From Trametes villosa (lineage: Eukaryota; Basidiomycota; Agaricomycetes; Polyporales; Polyporaceae): a DNA stretch of 64,000 bases. The notes under the pieces are model-generated. The model saw only the letters and a program-made list of their open reading frames with translations, was not told the origin of the DNA and made no database searches. Shown piece by piece: positions 34,021-46,587 of this stretch (positions are counted from its first letter, which is position 1; each line of letters begins with the position of its first letter). Where the stretch lies: NCBI GenBank assembly GCA_002964805.2, contig PUDQ02000027.1:310001-374000 (forward strand), written 5' to 3'. The translations under genes were made by a program, and so were the position numbers.

Positions 34021-35662
34021 TCAGCAGCTATTAACGGCCGAAGTTTTGAATTGAACGGTCGATATGGGGCGCGTTCCCCCAGTGAGCGGTCGCTCCCCCT
34101 GGTCGATCGTTCGGAGGACTAGTATGAACCGAGTGACGAGGATGGGCGTGAGTCTAGATCGACACATCAGCGGCAGCCGACTTGGTAGAGTAGAGGCCGG
34201 CTGTGCGTCGCACACTTACACCCGGGCGAGGTCGGTGTTGACCTGAAAGTAGGCCGGAAGCTTGAACGTTCGCTATGTCAGCTCGCCATGCACAGCAGTC
34301 AAGGCGGGGTCATCGTACCAGGCCTGGAGGAATCTGTGAAAGAGAAGCCTTGTCAGACGAATGCATCGTCACAAACTTGAGATGATAACATACGGATGCA
34401 GATATAATGTTGAGCACAGCTAATACAGTCAACACGCTGGTGGATGTTTGTACTCGGCGTCGTCGAAGATCTGAGGAAGTAGCGGCTTACACGAAGTAGA
34501 GCGAGCCTGTGGATATCTTATGAGCGAGTCCCTCTGGGCAAGGGGGCGGGTCAGAATGCTCACCATCATGCAACAAGAGGGACGTCAGCCGTGTCGACAT
34601 ACCGGCTCGTCGTTGGTCGTGGTACAGAGAGTACGTCTTCGTAATAGTCAGGAGCAGACACAGCAGCTCGTAAACGATACCGATTGCGGAGCACGCGATC
34701 GGGACTGTCTTGCGCGTTAGCGGCAACACAGCGTTGCAAGTGAGAAGTACGGACGGTATCTCGTTCTGTAACACTGGTGAATGTCGGAGTGAAATATGAA
34801 GGAATGCGCGACGCACACGAGAGGGCCTAAGGAATGTGGATCTTGGTCTAGGTGACTGACACACGAGAATATCGGCCGAGGAGTAGGCAGCGTTTTCATG
34901 CCGAACGCGAGCATCTATTGTTTGCCGTGAGTCGGTATTCAGAGCCATAAACCTTAGTATTGGCGGATGACGCACCGGGGTGACAGCCGAGGGGTTCAAG
35001 AGACCCAGTACGAACAGGGATACCCTGAGGTACCAGTTGTGTCCCCATATAGCGGATATACGAAGCGCGACGAAAGCTGCGACGTGAATCAGCGACTTCT
35101 CCAAGGTTGTCGAAAGCACAACGGGATATACGTGCAACATCAGACTTACCTGAAATGATAGCGAAGTTAACCAAGTTGAGGAGAAGAGTTGTGTACGTGA
35201 CGGCTTGACAGCTGGCACGATCGACATGCACGCATATCAGCGTCTGATCTCGCCCTTGAACCATGAATACGCGTACCCTCTCGCGGTTAAGCCCGACTCT
35301 GCAGCAGGATCCTGATAGAAGATGCCGACCACTGCCAGCGTAATTGCCACGATCGCCCCGTAGCGGATTGCGAGATAGAATCCAGTCGCGGGACGCCATC
35401 GACACCGCCAAATCAGTTGAACTTCGTCGGGGAGGGTGAGGAAATAGTCGTAGTAGAGCAAACCTGCGATATCGAAGCGCGCTAATGAGTTACTCGATGA
35501 CGCTTTCGACGAGGCGAGACCACCACGTACATGCACTAGATAGTAAGGAATACTTGGACTCCACGAGCTGGAGGCCAACATCGCTAGCAACGGCCAAGTC
35601 AGGTTGCGGCTTGAAAACGTAGGGCGTAACACTTACCTCCAGTCCGCGTCAGGGAAGCTCAT
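34021..35662 (-). CDS. DUF6533-family multi-pass membrane protein, copy A
   Basis: Unknown function; the family is largely restricted to Agaricomycetes and often occurs in multiple copies. The gene starts MSFPDADWR at 35662 with GTAAGT following, has many small exons, and appears to end at the stop at 34021. The family core is GLLYYDYFLTLPDEVQLIW followed by RYGAIVAITLAVVGIFY (35270-35470). The C-terminal part LTPILVTRFILVLRTID matches copy B (LTPILTTHFIAHLRQMD), which supports the proposed end. Several hydrophobic segments in between. Internal exon ends were not all resolved, so damage cannot be excluded. The transposon lies just downstream. Confidence 0.6.
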
Positions 35663-36383
35663 GGCTCATTGGGGCCTGTTATCGAAGAACCGGAACCCAA
35701 CTGGGCAAGATGATATACCTGCGACTTCGCTGTACCGGACTTCGCTGCACAGGACCCTGACTGCAAATCCTGTCGCGTATGTGGTGGTACCTGATTGCCA
35801 ATCGCGCCCGCCCTCAGTACTTCGGACGTACGAACGAGCGGCGCAGCGCCGGCACAGAACACGACGGCCACTAAGCCCTTCAGGCAACCACGCCCGACCG
35901 ACCATACTGCGAACGGAAATCGGGTGGATCCGCCGTTCCTTCTCTCCACGGAGCTTTGATCCCCCGGAAGCGTAGTACAAGGTTTGTGGGCGCTGTAGGC
36001 GCTGCGGCGTTTGAGGACCTGTATGGCAGTATGAGCGTCGCAGCGTGAGACCGGACAGCAGCGTACCGGTGGCGATGCCGCTCCCGTTTCGCCGTTGTGT
36101 TAATTTTCCGCGATGACGTTCGGGTGGGGTACCGGCGCGTCGCGAGTAAAATACAACATTATTGCAAAATGAGTACAAGACGTGAGGGGAGGTGCCCGGT
36201 ACTGGGTGTGACGGTATGGATACAGCTCGACCAGAGGTTAAAGCGCCCGGAGGATGTCCATGTTCGCTAGTACGTGCGAGGCGGAGAAGGCAGGTTCCGT
36301 TGATCCCGGCCCTGAACATTGCTGCCGGCTCCTCTTGCAAAGATACAGCTTGGCGTAGGGATTGGGGCAGATGCGTCATCGCC
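35663..36383. other. Intergenic region between the two DUF6533 genes
   Basis: Promoter of copy A and 3' region of copy B. No further gene recognised. Confidence 0.45.
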
Positions 36384-37972
36384 TCATTCGTCCTCGGAAT
36401 CGGAGTAGCTCATGGCGGCGCCGACGGATGCGAAGCAGAGCGTCCCTGAGCGGCGAGGTGACACTGCGAGGGATGGGAGGGAGGTCTCCTCGTCGTCGAC
36501 GTCCATCTGCCGCAGGTGGGCGATGAAGTGTGTTGTGAGAATTGGCGTTAACCTATGGGCCCAGGTCAACTTCACGCCAGGTCCGAGGTGACGGGTGTAC
36601 ATACACTCTGCCAAAGACTGTGTCAACAGGCAGGTTGTCGGGCGCCCCATGGATCTGTTTGAAACGCGTCAGAATGACGCATCGTGCATACAGTGGCTTC
36701 ACGCTACCGACCAGTGCGGCCATGATGTTGGCGATGGATAACGCAGTCATGACGCTGCGGTGAGTGCGTGATGTGAGTGAATGATAGCGGACCGGAGACT
36801 ACACGACAGTGCACGTACAGATAATACATAGAGCCTGGATATATGCATAGTTCAGTGTTCTCTTCTAAGACACCGTTGGATTGCAGTACTCACCGTCACG
36901 TAGCAGTCGGGAGGTCAGAGTGGCGGACACCCCGCATCCCCGTTGCAAGCGATAGGTGCCGAACGTCTTCCACACGGTAAGGGCGAGGCATACAAGCTCG
37001 TACAACATGCTGACGGCGGACGACGCGATGGGCACTGTGCATCTTCATTAGAGTGTGACGAAGCCCTACTTCCGGGAGACGCACGCTTCTGCGTTCTGGA
37101 AGCGTGACATTCAGCTGCCCGGCTATACTTGGTAGACACAACTATGATACGCACATTAATGCGATCGTCTGTTCATCGTCATCTGGGATGTATGCTTCAC
37201 ACCCCCATATGGGCCAAGGCGCAAGGAGCATCCTTAGACGCATGATAAACAGCTACGAACGGAGTATAGGAGAATCAGCGAGTTTCACCAGGGCGATCAA
37301 CCCACATGTGACATACAATCGGTAGAACGTTGGGGTTGGCGAGTCCTAGAGCAAAGAGGAAGATCCCTACTGGCCAATTACGTCCTAGAATCGCGAAAAG
37401 ACGCGTCGCGACGAAAGCTGTGGGAGGATATTATGGAGACAGCCTCCGGGAAATATGGTGCAACGCACCGGACACTGTGGCGAAGTTGACCAGGTTCATC
37501 CATACCGCAAAGTTATAATAGACGTCGCAGCTGGTTTCGGTGCGTGGTCAAAGCATCGTAATGGGTGAACGCATTCAGTACTCACCTTCGTACCGTGTCG
37601 GGGGTTCCAAAGTCTTGCGTAAATCGCACGTTGAAGACGGCAACTAGTGTTATGTTGATGAAGAATCCGTAGCGTGTCAGAAAATAGAACGCGGTGGCGA
37701 GGCTTAGCGGTGATCTCCAGAACATCCGCACTTCCGTAGGGATCGTGAGGATATAGTCGTAGTAGAAGAGGCCTTGGTATAGTTAGAGATAATCCTAGAC
37801 CGACGGAAACAACTAGGGCTTACATATGCTCGATAGCAACGTGTAGTTGCTTAGTGTAATAGAGCTATCCGCTAGGTCCAAAGCGCTGTACGTGCGTGCG
37901 TTAACCTCTCTAACAGATTAAGACGAGCTCTTGGGGTACTTGCCTCCAGTCGATGTCTCCCGTGCTCGACAT
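36384..37972 (-). CDS. DUF6533-family multi-pass membrane protein, copy B
   Basis: Tandem paralogue of copy A, same strand. Starts MSSTGDIDWR at 37972; the first intron begins GCAAGT where copy A has GTAAGT. The core reads GLFYYDYILTIPTEVRMFW, then ATAFYFLTRYGFFINITLV (37620-37770), the DUF6533 signature. The last exon codes LTPILTTHFIAHLRQMDVDDEE and ends YSDSEDE at 36384. Membrane segments are visible between. Function unknown; exon ends in the middle not all placed. Confidence 0.6.
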
Positions 37973-38639
37973 GATTAGTGTGAAGGGTGACCGCGAAGGT
38001 AAGTGTTGTAAGGTTTGGGTGGACTTAGGGTAGAAATCCTATGGACTGTAGAGGTCCACCCGAGCCGCGCGCTAGCTGATATATACCGCATGCATGAACC
38101 CTAACTTGAATGCTCCAAGTGGCGGACATCAGTGGAATCAGAGAGCTCGCCGCAGTGAAGCCTCTCCATAAACGGCGGTACCATGGCGCGCGCGAACGGG
38201 CACAGGATCGCGCTCACAGCTGGTGCAAACGTCATATTTGCTACTACGCTCATACCAGTAGCTGTAGGCAGTGTATTTCCCGGCCTAATCGCGGAAATAA
38301 AGCTTTCGCTTGGCTGGAGCTGCAAGATCGCAGTGCCGAAGGGTACTTGATGTGCACAGCACCGGGGGTGGAACCAAACGAGTCGCAGGCGGCCTGCGCT
38401 TTTTGCCACAGTCGCTCGCACAACACAAAGCTGGAAGCAAGCTGAGCAGACGCAGCGACTCGTGGCGGAAGATGGAGTTACAGTGGATGGTGGCGGTTTG
38501 CAAAAAGAGCGGAACCTTTGCGCGCTGTGAGCGTCGCGTACCACGTGGGTGTGGCTATGTTGGGTTGTCAAACCGTCCAGATCGGGCAAGTCCTCTACTT
38601 GACTTCGCCTCCCATCCACGAACACAACCCCTCGCCAGA
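37973..38639. other. Divergent intergenic region, DUF6533 copy B / RAD51 paralogue
   Basis: 667 bp. A minus-strand open frame (38101-38625) crosses it but has no family resemblance, so I treat the stretch as promoter. Confidence 0.45.
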
Positions 38640-39957
38640 ATGCGTTTGCAGCACTTCTCGCCCCCTGTACCGGAGGAACTCATAAATGCGCTACAGGAGA
38701 TAGGCGTAAGGACAGACACGGACCTGCTGCTTTCAGACGACCCAACGAAGATATTCGCGCGCCTTCCCGAAGAACTTGGTATCAGCCTTCTGGATTTCCG
38801 ACGTTCTGTGGCGAAAGTGGCCGAGCTAGCATCAGCAACGGTAGCGCACGGGGACATGCTCCTGACGCAAGAGGCGAAGCGCCAGGAGGATATATTTGTT
38901 GACGATATGCTCGTCGGCGTCCCAGCACTGGACGCGTTGCTTGGTGGCTTCAGCCCTCCTCGAGTTATCGAACTTTCTGGAGACAAAGGATCAGGGAAGA
39001 CGGTATGTTACTGCGATTTCTCCGCCTGGGTGTGCTTTTCTGATGACATCGCTCTATCTAGGCCCTCGCATTACAACTCGCTGTGCGACATCTATCTCAA
39101 GTGAACGATTCGAGCGTGCTCTGGGTCGACAGCGGGGGAGAATTTTCGCCAGAAAGGGTGACTTTGGTGCTAGAGCAGATGGGTGGCGAGGTGACACCGG
39201 TTTTCCTTCCCCTCACTGGTAGCTCATCTCAGTGTGGGCTTTCAGCTCTCGCCCACTATTCTCGAGCGACTTCAGGTTTCTTTGGCGTTCGACGTCGAAG
39301 CCGTACACGAGGTGCTCGAGTCCCTGCGCCAGACCTTGTCCTCAAGATCCAGTTATAGCGAGTTGCCAATCACGCGATGTATCGTGATAGACTCCATTAC
39401 GCCTCTGCTGGGGCCCATGTTGAGCGCGACATCTTCCCAAGGTGAGCTATCGCGGAGGGTTGATGCTTGTAGTAAACGCTAAGCCTAGGATGTCGCCGCT
39501 AGGGCACGCCATTATGACGACGTTCATGCGCCAGCTCCGGGCGTTCGCCGACTCCTTCTCTCTCACCATCCTCGTCAGCCTTCTTCCTCTGTTGAATCTG
39601 CTGTGGAACCGCGGGGCTCATAAACGCTCCGCACACGACCGTATAGGTGATCAACTCCTCGACGAAGATCCTACCAAGGAACCCCGAAACGGTCTTTGAG
39701 ACGACGCGCAAGCCCGCGCTCGGGCCATCCTTCACCTACACGGCCGACGCCACGCTGTGGCTCTCTCGACGACCGGCTGAAGACAAGCGGGCCGAGGAAG
39801 ACTCGACGATCCACGTTGCGGAGGTTCTGAGGTCAAGGATATCGGTGCGTGCTACGTTCGTCTTGAATATGACGAATAGACTCCTGAGCTCCTGCCTTAG
39901 CGTTCAAAGATGTGGGCCCAGTTCAAGATACGGAATGGCCTCCTTGTTAGCGTATAG
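38640..39957 (+). CDS. RAD51 paralogue, RAD51D-like recombination ATPase
   Basis: RecA-fold protein of homologous recombination repair, probably part of a RAD51-paralogue complex. Exons: 38640-39002, 39062-39190, 39246-39441, 39503-39573, 39647-39844, 39901-39957; 337 aa. The N-terminal helical domain (VPEELINALQEIGVRTDTDLL) precedes VGVPALDALLGGFSPPRVIEL and Walker A GDKGSGKT at residues 114-121. SVLWVDSGGEFSPERV follows, then Walker B RCIVIDSITPLLGP. Next are HAIMTTFMRQLRAFADSFSL, VINSSTK and PALGPSFTYTADATLWL. The order and length fit RAD51D/Rlp-type proteins more than RAD51 or DMC1, which have no such short linkers. Nuclear location inferred. Confidence 0.85.
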
Positions 39958-40305
39958 CAGGGCCCATTGGCCCGACGCAACTGGAGATTGTCGAAATATC
40001 CATGATACACTTGCCTTATTCCCCTCTGTACGGCTATTTCGTGGATATGTGGGCGCCAACGCGCACCTAGTCCGCGACGACCAGCTCCGTGCTAGACGAA
40101 GAGGGCACGGCTAAAGAACAACCGACCAACCCCCGGTAGAAGAACAATGTCCGTATATGACTGAGTGGAAACTACCGATCGTACAATACTATATACTATA
40201 GATACCTCCGAGCAGACCCGTGCCTCAATAGTACTCGCTGAACCTGCACAACCGACACCCATCAGCAATCCCGTCAGATACCACAACGCGGTAGAATGGC
40301 AGGAC
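39958..40305. other. Convergent 3' region of the RAD51 paralogue and the SERINC gene
   Basis: Nothing beyond presumed 3' UTRs was seen. Confidence 0.45.
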
Positions 40306-42130
40306 TTACCTATCGGGCATGAGCACGGGCGCGAGCAGGCTCCACATGTACAGGAGCATGCAGATCCAGCTCGAGACGACGCGCATCCACATCGCTACCT
40401 CGGACCGCCCGATGTACACGTCCTGGTCATGGTTCGGGTTCGAGTCCTCCTTCACCACGTTCCTGCGGCAGCCGTGAGCATGGAGCCATAAGGACGTGGA
40501 GCGAGACGGGACGTACCAGTCGGTGAGTAGCATCGCGACGTACATGGCGCCGATCGCGAAGATGACGTGGAACCAGGCGTACTGTTATGGGCATACGGGT
40601 CAGTGCTGGGGGACGAGGGGAGATTGAGCGAGCGCGTACGTTGTAGCGAGTGCCGGAGCGCTCGTCGTCGCGAGAGTCTCCGGTGACTTCATCTTCGTCA
40701 TCATCTTCGAGCTCCTCGTCCAGCGCAGACGCGGGAATGGCACTATTAACGACCCAGTTAGCCAGTCAGCGTTGATAACGACGTATTGGCCTACTCACCC
40801 GGCTTCTACTGCGGCGAGGAGAGCCTGGTACCGTGGAGACTCAGTGCGACCAGGCTGCGTGTTCACAACTCCGAGTTCTGCATGATGCTCGCCCTCGGTG
40901 GGAAGCTGAATGAGGCCCTTCCTGTCCTTGCCCACGAGCGCACGACTCTGCGTCGCCGCCCTGCTGGTCGAGTACGCGATCGCAAGGAACGTGAAGACCG
41001 CGCCGAGGACGAGCGTGGTGTACTGCGTGCCGGAGCCGCGGCGGAGCGGGTTGCACGTCTCGTGCGCGTGGTTCCCGACGGCGGACATGATGAGGTACGT
41101 GCAGTAGACGGCGACCATGCTCGACTGCGCGAGGCCCGAGCGCGGGTTGTACTCCTGCACGGTCGGGTGCACGCACATGATCGTCACGAGCACGCAGAGC
41201 GCGAGGTTGAAGGAGATGAAGAAGCGGTTGAGCGTGCAGCCGGACGAGGCGAAGAACGCGTAGAGCATGCCCGTGAGCGCGATCGTCGCGACGTACATGC
41301 CCGCGGTCGAGCCGATGAGGATCCACTGCCAGAGGTTGGAGTTGGACTGCTCCCAGTTCTCGAGGCAGGTCTCGGACCAGGAGTGCGCGAAGTCGACGAG
41401 GAGGACGAGGCCGAGGAGGATGAAGATGGTAGCGCCGATCAGGGAGACGTAGTTGCCCCAGAACATGAAGAAGCCGTTAGGGATGAAGAAGGAGACGACG
41501 ACGAGAACCAGCCAGAAGAGAACCTTGGGGCCCCACCATCTACCGCTCGTTAGGTCATACACCAGAGGAGCTCGATATGCACTCACCCGTTCTGAATGGC
41601 AGCACGCTTGTCCTTGGTGTCTTTCACACCAATGAGGGATGCGCTGAGGAAAAAGTGGAAGAGAGCCAGGGCGAAGCATATACGGTGAACCTGTCCTTAT
41701 GTCAGTAACGCGATTATTGAAGAGAGGTAGTGTACGCACTGCAAGCACCCCATAGCACTTGTCTCCTTCACAGTCCATCTTCAGATATCCATGGCTCATC
41801 TTCTCAATTTGGTCGATGATTAGCGGCGACTTCATGAGCCATGCTAGCATCGAGTTCAAGCAGAAGATCATCTGCACAGTGGAGTTGGTTCCTGGTCAAG
41901 GCACTCGGTCGAGGAACGTACTGCAAATCCAACGCGAGTCGCAATCGAGGAATTGCAGTTACATGACTTGCAGAACATTGAGGCTGGGCCACCGTTAGTC
42001 TAGGCGTGCAGAGCTGTACGGGCGGAGACTTGCCTGCAGTCGAAGTGAAGCAGAAGGCGAGACCAGCAAGACATGAGGAGGCCACTGTGCCAAACACGCC
42101 AGCCAGTGGTAAAGAGAGTAGCATACCCAT
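40306..42130 (-). CDS. SERINC/TMS1-family membrane protein
   Basis: Multi-pass endomembrane protein of the serine incorporator family, related to yeast Tms1. Exons (minus strand): 42130-42034, 41983-41922, 41871-41740, 41690-41587, 41539-40799, 40742-40640, 40581-40517, 40462-40306; 486 aa. Signatures: MLLSLPLAGVFGTV then MFCKSCNCNSSIATRVGFA; CEGDKCYGVLAVHRICFALA; FWLVLVVVSFFIPNGFF; VDFAHSWSETCLENWE; VHPTVQEYNPRSGLAQSSM and YCTYLIMSAVGNH; and WFHVIFAIGAMYVAMLLTDW. Ends VLMPDR. About ten to eleven membrane segments. The first intron begins with GC (GCAAGT). The role in lipid or serine handling is debated even in model organisms. Confidence 0.93.
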
Positions 42131-42546
42131 GGTGGGCGAAGAGATCGTACAGGTCGTAGCCTGTCCTACGCGAGGAGTGTTTCCGAGAGGTGCAGAGGCG
42201 CCGCAGCGGCTGAGCGCACTGGCGCGCAGCTCTGGCTGACGTAATCACATACCACAGAACATAGCGGTCCGGCCCTCCGGTATTAACTGGTATGTACTTT
42301 CGAGCCTGCCACCTCGTCGTATTCTCGTCGTCCGCCGACTCCTGCCGGCGACTCGGACTCTCGGAGACTCGGAGGGACTTGTACGTAGACTCCCCGAGAC
42401 CTGAGGTCGCACTCATTCCTGCTCTTTAGGCAGGCTGACACGCAGGCAAGTCTCATGTTAATTGTTTGCGTGGAAAAGGATCATAGTATCTTTGACGGTC
42501 AGTCGTCTTCCAGGCTCGGACCTCATACAGAGTTGGACATGCGAAC
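42131..42546. other. Intergenic stretch between HET gene 3' end and SERINC 5' end
   Basis: Expected to hold the SERINC promoter and HET-gene 3' UTR. No gene seen. Confidence 0.45.
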
Positions 42547-44573
42547 CTACTGCCAATGTCTTTCAAGAACTTGCTGAGGAACCGCCCATCTCGCCTTACG
42601 GATTGCCTCATCTTCCGCGGTCACGATTGGTTTGCTCCAGGGCATCCGCGGCCACCGCTCCGAGCTCTCCACATACGTCTCGACCATTTTCTCCGGAGCC
42701 GTCGATGAGCCTTCGGGAAGGGGGTCGGGCCCGCCAAGACTGAACTTGCGCTCCGGCCAGCGGAGAACCTGCGGCTTGTGGACGGCGCGAAGGGTGAAGA
42801 AGGAGCGGACGTGGAACCGTTCCGGCTCACTCTGGTGCTCCTGCGCGAGAATGACGAGAAGCGTCTCGCCGTTGGCAGGCGAGGACCCGGGGTGGTACTT
42901 GTGGAACCAGCCGAGTAAGACCGCGTACGCCGCTGGCTCGGCGATAGAGGACGAGGGTTGTTCGTCGCAGACGCGCCATTGCGAACCGTCCAAGGCTTGT
43001 AGAACGCCTCCAGGCTGAGCGTCGTCCGGTGCACGAGGTTCCGATACCTCCGCAAGCGGAGATATGCGTACTCCCTTCGCGGTGAACGTGACATATCCCT
43101 CCTTGTCCATGCTCCCGCGCGGAAGCGGCACCAGCGCATCCTGGATAGGGTACATTGGGCCTACCAGCCCCGAGACCTCCCTTACCCCTTCCATCGTCCT
43201 GACTAGGGCAACGCCCTCCACGCTCGTTTGCGGGAACTGCGGGAACGTCGAGAGGCACGGGTCCGGGTCGAGACGAAACGCTGCGCCCAACCAGCTCGCG
43301 CTCCCGCCATTGGCGAGTATCTCCTGCGCGAGATCGACAGTCGCGCGCCTGCGGTCGTACTCGCCGTATTTACTCGGATCGAGTGCGACCCCGAAGAGAC
43401 CCATGATGCTCAGGACCATGTCGACGGGGCGCGAGGACGTGCGCATGAGCGCGCTCTGCCACACTGCATAGTTGCGGATCTCGGGGTCGGAGGCAATGAG
43501 GTCTTGGTCCATGGCTACTGCGAGTGCGACGACGTTGGGTGAGAAGATGCGCCGCTGGGGTTGCCAGAACGGGATCTCGTCCGCGCGCGGGGCGTCCTGC
43601 TGGATCGCGCTGAATATGCAGGCTTTGACCATGGTGGAGTGTGTGGGGTGCGTAGGGCTAGGCGTACTGGTGAAAGGCAAGGTGCCGGTGGTGCAGACCT
43701 GCAGGACGAGCGGGAGCGGGATGCACGCAGATGCGCCTGGGATGGCTTCTTTGACCAAGACGGGGACGCCGAGATCTCCGCTCGAAGCCTGCCCGGGACC
43801 AAGCTTCCAGCGAATGAGCACCATCGTCGAAGGGGGCGCGAGAACCTCCTGCAGCGTCCAGCTCCGGTGTATCCAGGGCGTCTGCTCATCGAGGCGCACC
43901 AGGCGACGCAGCCCCCCGGCGAGAACAATGCAGACGCGGCACGAACGGTAGACGTTGTACATGTTGCGGATCTGCCACGACTTGTCCTTCTTGGTCGTCT
44001 GCATGATACAGAGCCGGTCCACCCAGAGGTAAGCACAGGACAGGCGTAAGGCGGCCGCGCATGCGCTGCGCAGGGCATCGACGCCGACCGGGTCGGCGTG
44101 TTCGGCCCCACAAACGGAGAAGGTAGGACCGTCTGTGTCGCTAGGGTCCATGGGTACTCCGCGCCACGGGTAGGATATGGCTGCGTAGGGAATAGTGGGG
44201 AACTCCGCGAATTCGACGACGCGCAGGAGGCCGTGTTCGACTACGCTCTTGCATTCCAACAGACGGATTTTTTCAGGTGCGGCATGGGAGAGGTCGAAGA
44301 GGTGTGAGGCGGTATCCAGGGTGTGGAAAGAGACACTATGAGTGAGCAGGGCGCCCTCCTGTACGAGCCGTTGGATCAGTGCGCGACTAGAGTTGTCCCG
44401 TCATGATGACTTACGGGAAGTTGTTCCGGCGTGGCGGAAACCTCTGGGGCCATGCTGAGGTCCACCAGTAGATGGTGTTCAGTAGGAGCGGGGCGAAAAC
44501 CTGTGATACAGCCGCTCTCCCCTTCAACGTCAACGAGGCTGAAGACACCGCGACCATACCGTGCCGCAAACAC
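42547..44573 (-). CDS. HET-domain (heterokaryon incompatibility-like) protein
   Basis: Related to proteins that trigger cell death after fusion of unlike fungal hyphae; many HET-domain proteins have no known partner. The large exon runs 44318-42547 (stop LERHWQ). The HET domain has YAAISYPWRG, AYLWVDRLCIMQTTKKDKSWQI, MYNVYRSCRVCIVLAGG and PWIHRSWTLQEVLAP, its three standard blocks, in about the first 180 residues. Upstream, an intron (about 44406-44349, GTAAGT to CAG) joins to a 5' exon coding GRGVFSLVDVEGESGCIT and LLVDLSMAPEVSATPEQLP. The true ATG is uncertain: the frame is open back to about 44573, where a stop forces a further exon. The rest of the protein is a variable C-terminal region without a second domain I recognise. 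Confidence 0.82.
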
Positions 44574-44857
44574 GCTCTATGGAAGCAGCCCCTGGGCCTC
44601 CCAGAATAGCTTCAAGCTCTTCCATGACTGTAGGTTTGACGTGCCCACCAGTCACGAGCTGAGTGAAGCAGACACACGCAATCTACTGCCACATGTATTC
44701 GCATAACCCGGTCCGGTACACCAGCGTTCGAATTGCGTGCGAAGTTACAGCCCGTCGAGCGTGTTGATAGATGAGCAACAGATAACAGGATGCTTGTGGT
44801 GAAAGACGCTACTTCTCAGTGGATGCGCAGGCAGATATGTCCATGATGAAAGGCACG

Positions 44858-45792
44858 TCAAGCACCCTTGACGAAAGATGCGATGATCTCAGCAGTTTCC
44901 TCGTACAACTCAACCATAGGAGCACTAGCAATAACTCGTATTCAGCGCCACAGCAACTCATGAACAAGAATAACACTTACTGCCCAACACCCGCGACCGT
45001 CCGCACAGGAGATCTGTCGAGGTAGCGGGCGATGTCGCCCGGCGCCACCAAGACATCCTCGTCGCCACAGATGGCAAGCACCTTGAACCTCGACTGAATC
45101 GCCTCCCAGTCGATCTTCCCGCCCTCCGGGGAGATATCGCGGTCAAATGCACGAACCGCAGCCGCGAACCCGGCGCCATCCTGGGAGATGGTGATCGCGC
45201 GGATGAGGGCGACTGCGAGCGGGCGCGAGGCCATGGTCGTCTTCCCGAGGAGCAGCGGTAGCGAGCTGTCGGTGGTGGCGGACGGTCCGGAGGCTTCGAC
45301 GATCCCGGCGATGCGCAGGCGCATCTCTGATTGTTCAGGAGGGGCGGGCACATCGATGGGGCCGCCGATGATGATGATACGAGTGACACGCTCGAGGGCG
45401 GGGGACGCTGTCAGGAGCCATCGTGCGGCGAGGATGGTCCCGGCGCTGTGTGCGACGAGAATGATGGGTCCGGTGGGCACCTCGGTGGCGAGGAGCGCAT
45501 CAAGATCCGCGAGCATGTGGGATAGTGAGAGGGGGGCGTCGCCATAGTCGGTGAGGGGGGAAAGGCCGGAGCCCGCACGGTCGTAGACGAGGATGTGGGC
45601 GGATGGCAGGTGCGATAGGAGCGGTTTGAAGCTGGGGTAGAAGACTCCAGACGAAGCCCCTAGGCCGTGGATGCAAACGATGGTCTCCGAGGGCTGGTCC
45701 GCACTGGCAAGATGCCAACGCTCGGTATAGAGCTTAGACCCAGTGGGAAGTTGGACGAACTTGGTGGCGGCTTGAGGTTCGGTGGCGGACAT
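44858..45792 (-). CDS. Alpha/beta hydrolase
   Basis: Serine hydrolase of unknown substrate. Exons (minus strand): 45792-44981 and 44924-44858; 292 aa. The oxyanion-hole motif is IVCIHGLGAS, the nucleophile elbow VAHSAGT (Ser116; Ala replaces the first Gly of GxSxG), and the acid is in AICGDEDVLVAPG. The catalytic His271 exists only after the intron is removed: the first exon ends in the Val-Gly-Cys/Ala codon pair CA and the second begins T, giving GHAPMVELYEE. Without the splice the frame stops right there, so the second exon is needed for activity. Ends IIASFVKGA. Resembles epoxide hydrolase/lipase-type fungal hydrolases. Confidence 0.88.
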
Positions 45793-46304
45793 AGTCAAGA
45801 AAGCGTAAGGGGCTAGCGGTCGTCCACGGATGCTAATGCAGATGATGATATACGCGATCGAGCACTGTTATATGAACACAAGTGAGTTTCTCTCGCTTGG
45901 AGTCGTATAGTCTGATGTTGTAAATGGCGCTAGTGGCACGAGGATATTCCTACCGTACCGCCCCGGGAGCCATGGGCGTCGTGAATATGGTCTCACTCGC
46001 TCCTCGTGCCGGGTGCCGAAGGGACGCGGAAAATGCCAGGCGTTAGGCAACCGGGCTCTTGAGCCGCTTCTCGTGTGACCGAGCGCGTCGTCCAACCTGC
46101 TCACAGCGCACTGCTAATGCGCTTCATTGAGCCCTATTCTTGAGCGGTGAGTACCCCAGCCGGAGCCACATCCTTCGTTTGCGGGCGGCCAAAGTTCGCG
46201 CAGAGCAGAGCAGAAAGGGGAGAATAACATAACCCACATACATAACGCGATATAATCCAACCGACCCAGTCCGAAGGCTCGCGGCCCGGCAGAATCCCCC
46301 ATCT
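45793..46304. other. Intergenic stretch
   Basis: Promoter of the alpha/beta hydrolase and the 3' region of the small DUF1748 gene. No other feature seen. Confidence 0.45.
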
Positions 46305-46587
46305 TCATCGCCTGGAGTCCCTCTTGAAGTAGTCGCTGTTGACCACCGTGCCCTGGATCATGTCGAAGACGGTTTCTCCGAAGCCGAGGTATCTGTCTGC
46401 GACCGAGCGCAGACTGGGCTCGGTGATCTTCTCCGTCTCCACCCTGTTCCACGCATCAGCCTGGGTCTTCGGATACGGTCTGAACTATTCGGTGGACGTA
46501 CGTGAACCCACTCGACCGCCTCACGCCTGCCAGAACCGTGGATACCAATGCGGCATCCAACGCGTAGTGGAGCACCCTGCCGATCAT
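46305..46587 (-). CDS. Small DUF1748-family protein
   Basis: A 74-residue protein of unknown function from a fungal family of small, membrane-associated proteins. Exons (minus strand): 46587-46502 and 46443-46305. It reads MIGRVLHYALDAALVSTVLA, GVRRSSGFT, then RSVADRYLGFGETVFDMIQG and YFKRDSRR. The hydrophobic N-terminus, the GVRRSSG motif and the YLG.GE..FDM block are the family features. Length is normal. Too small to be found without joining its two exons. Confidence 0.82.

Noticed and set aside
38101..38625. 174-codon minus-strand frame upstream of the RAD51 paralogue
   Set aside because: No recognisable motif, no introns and unusual composition for this genome; treated as promoter DNA.
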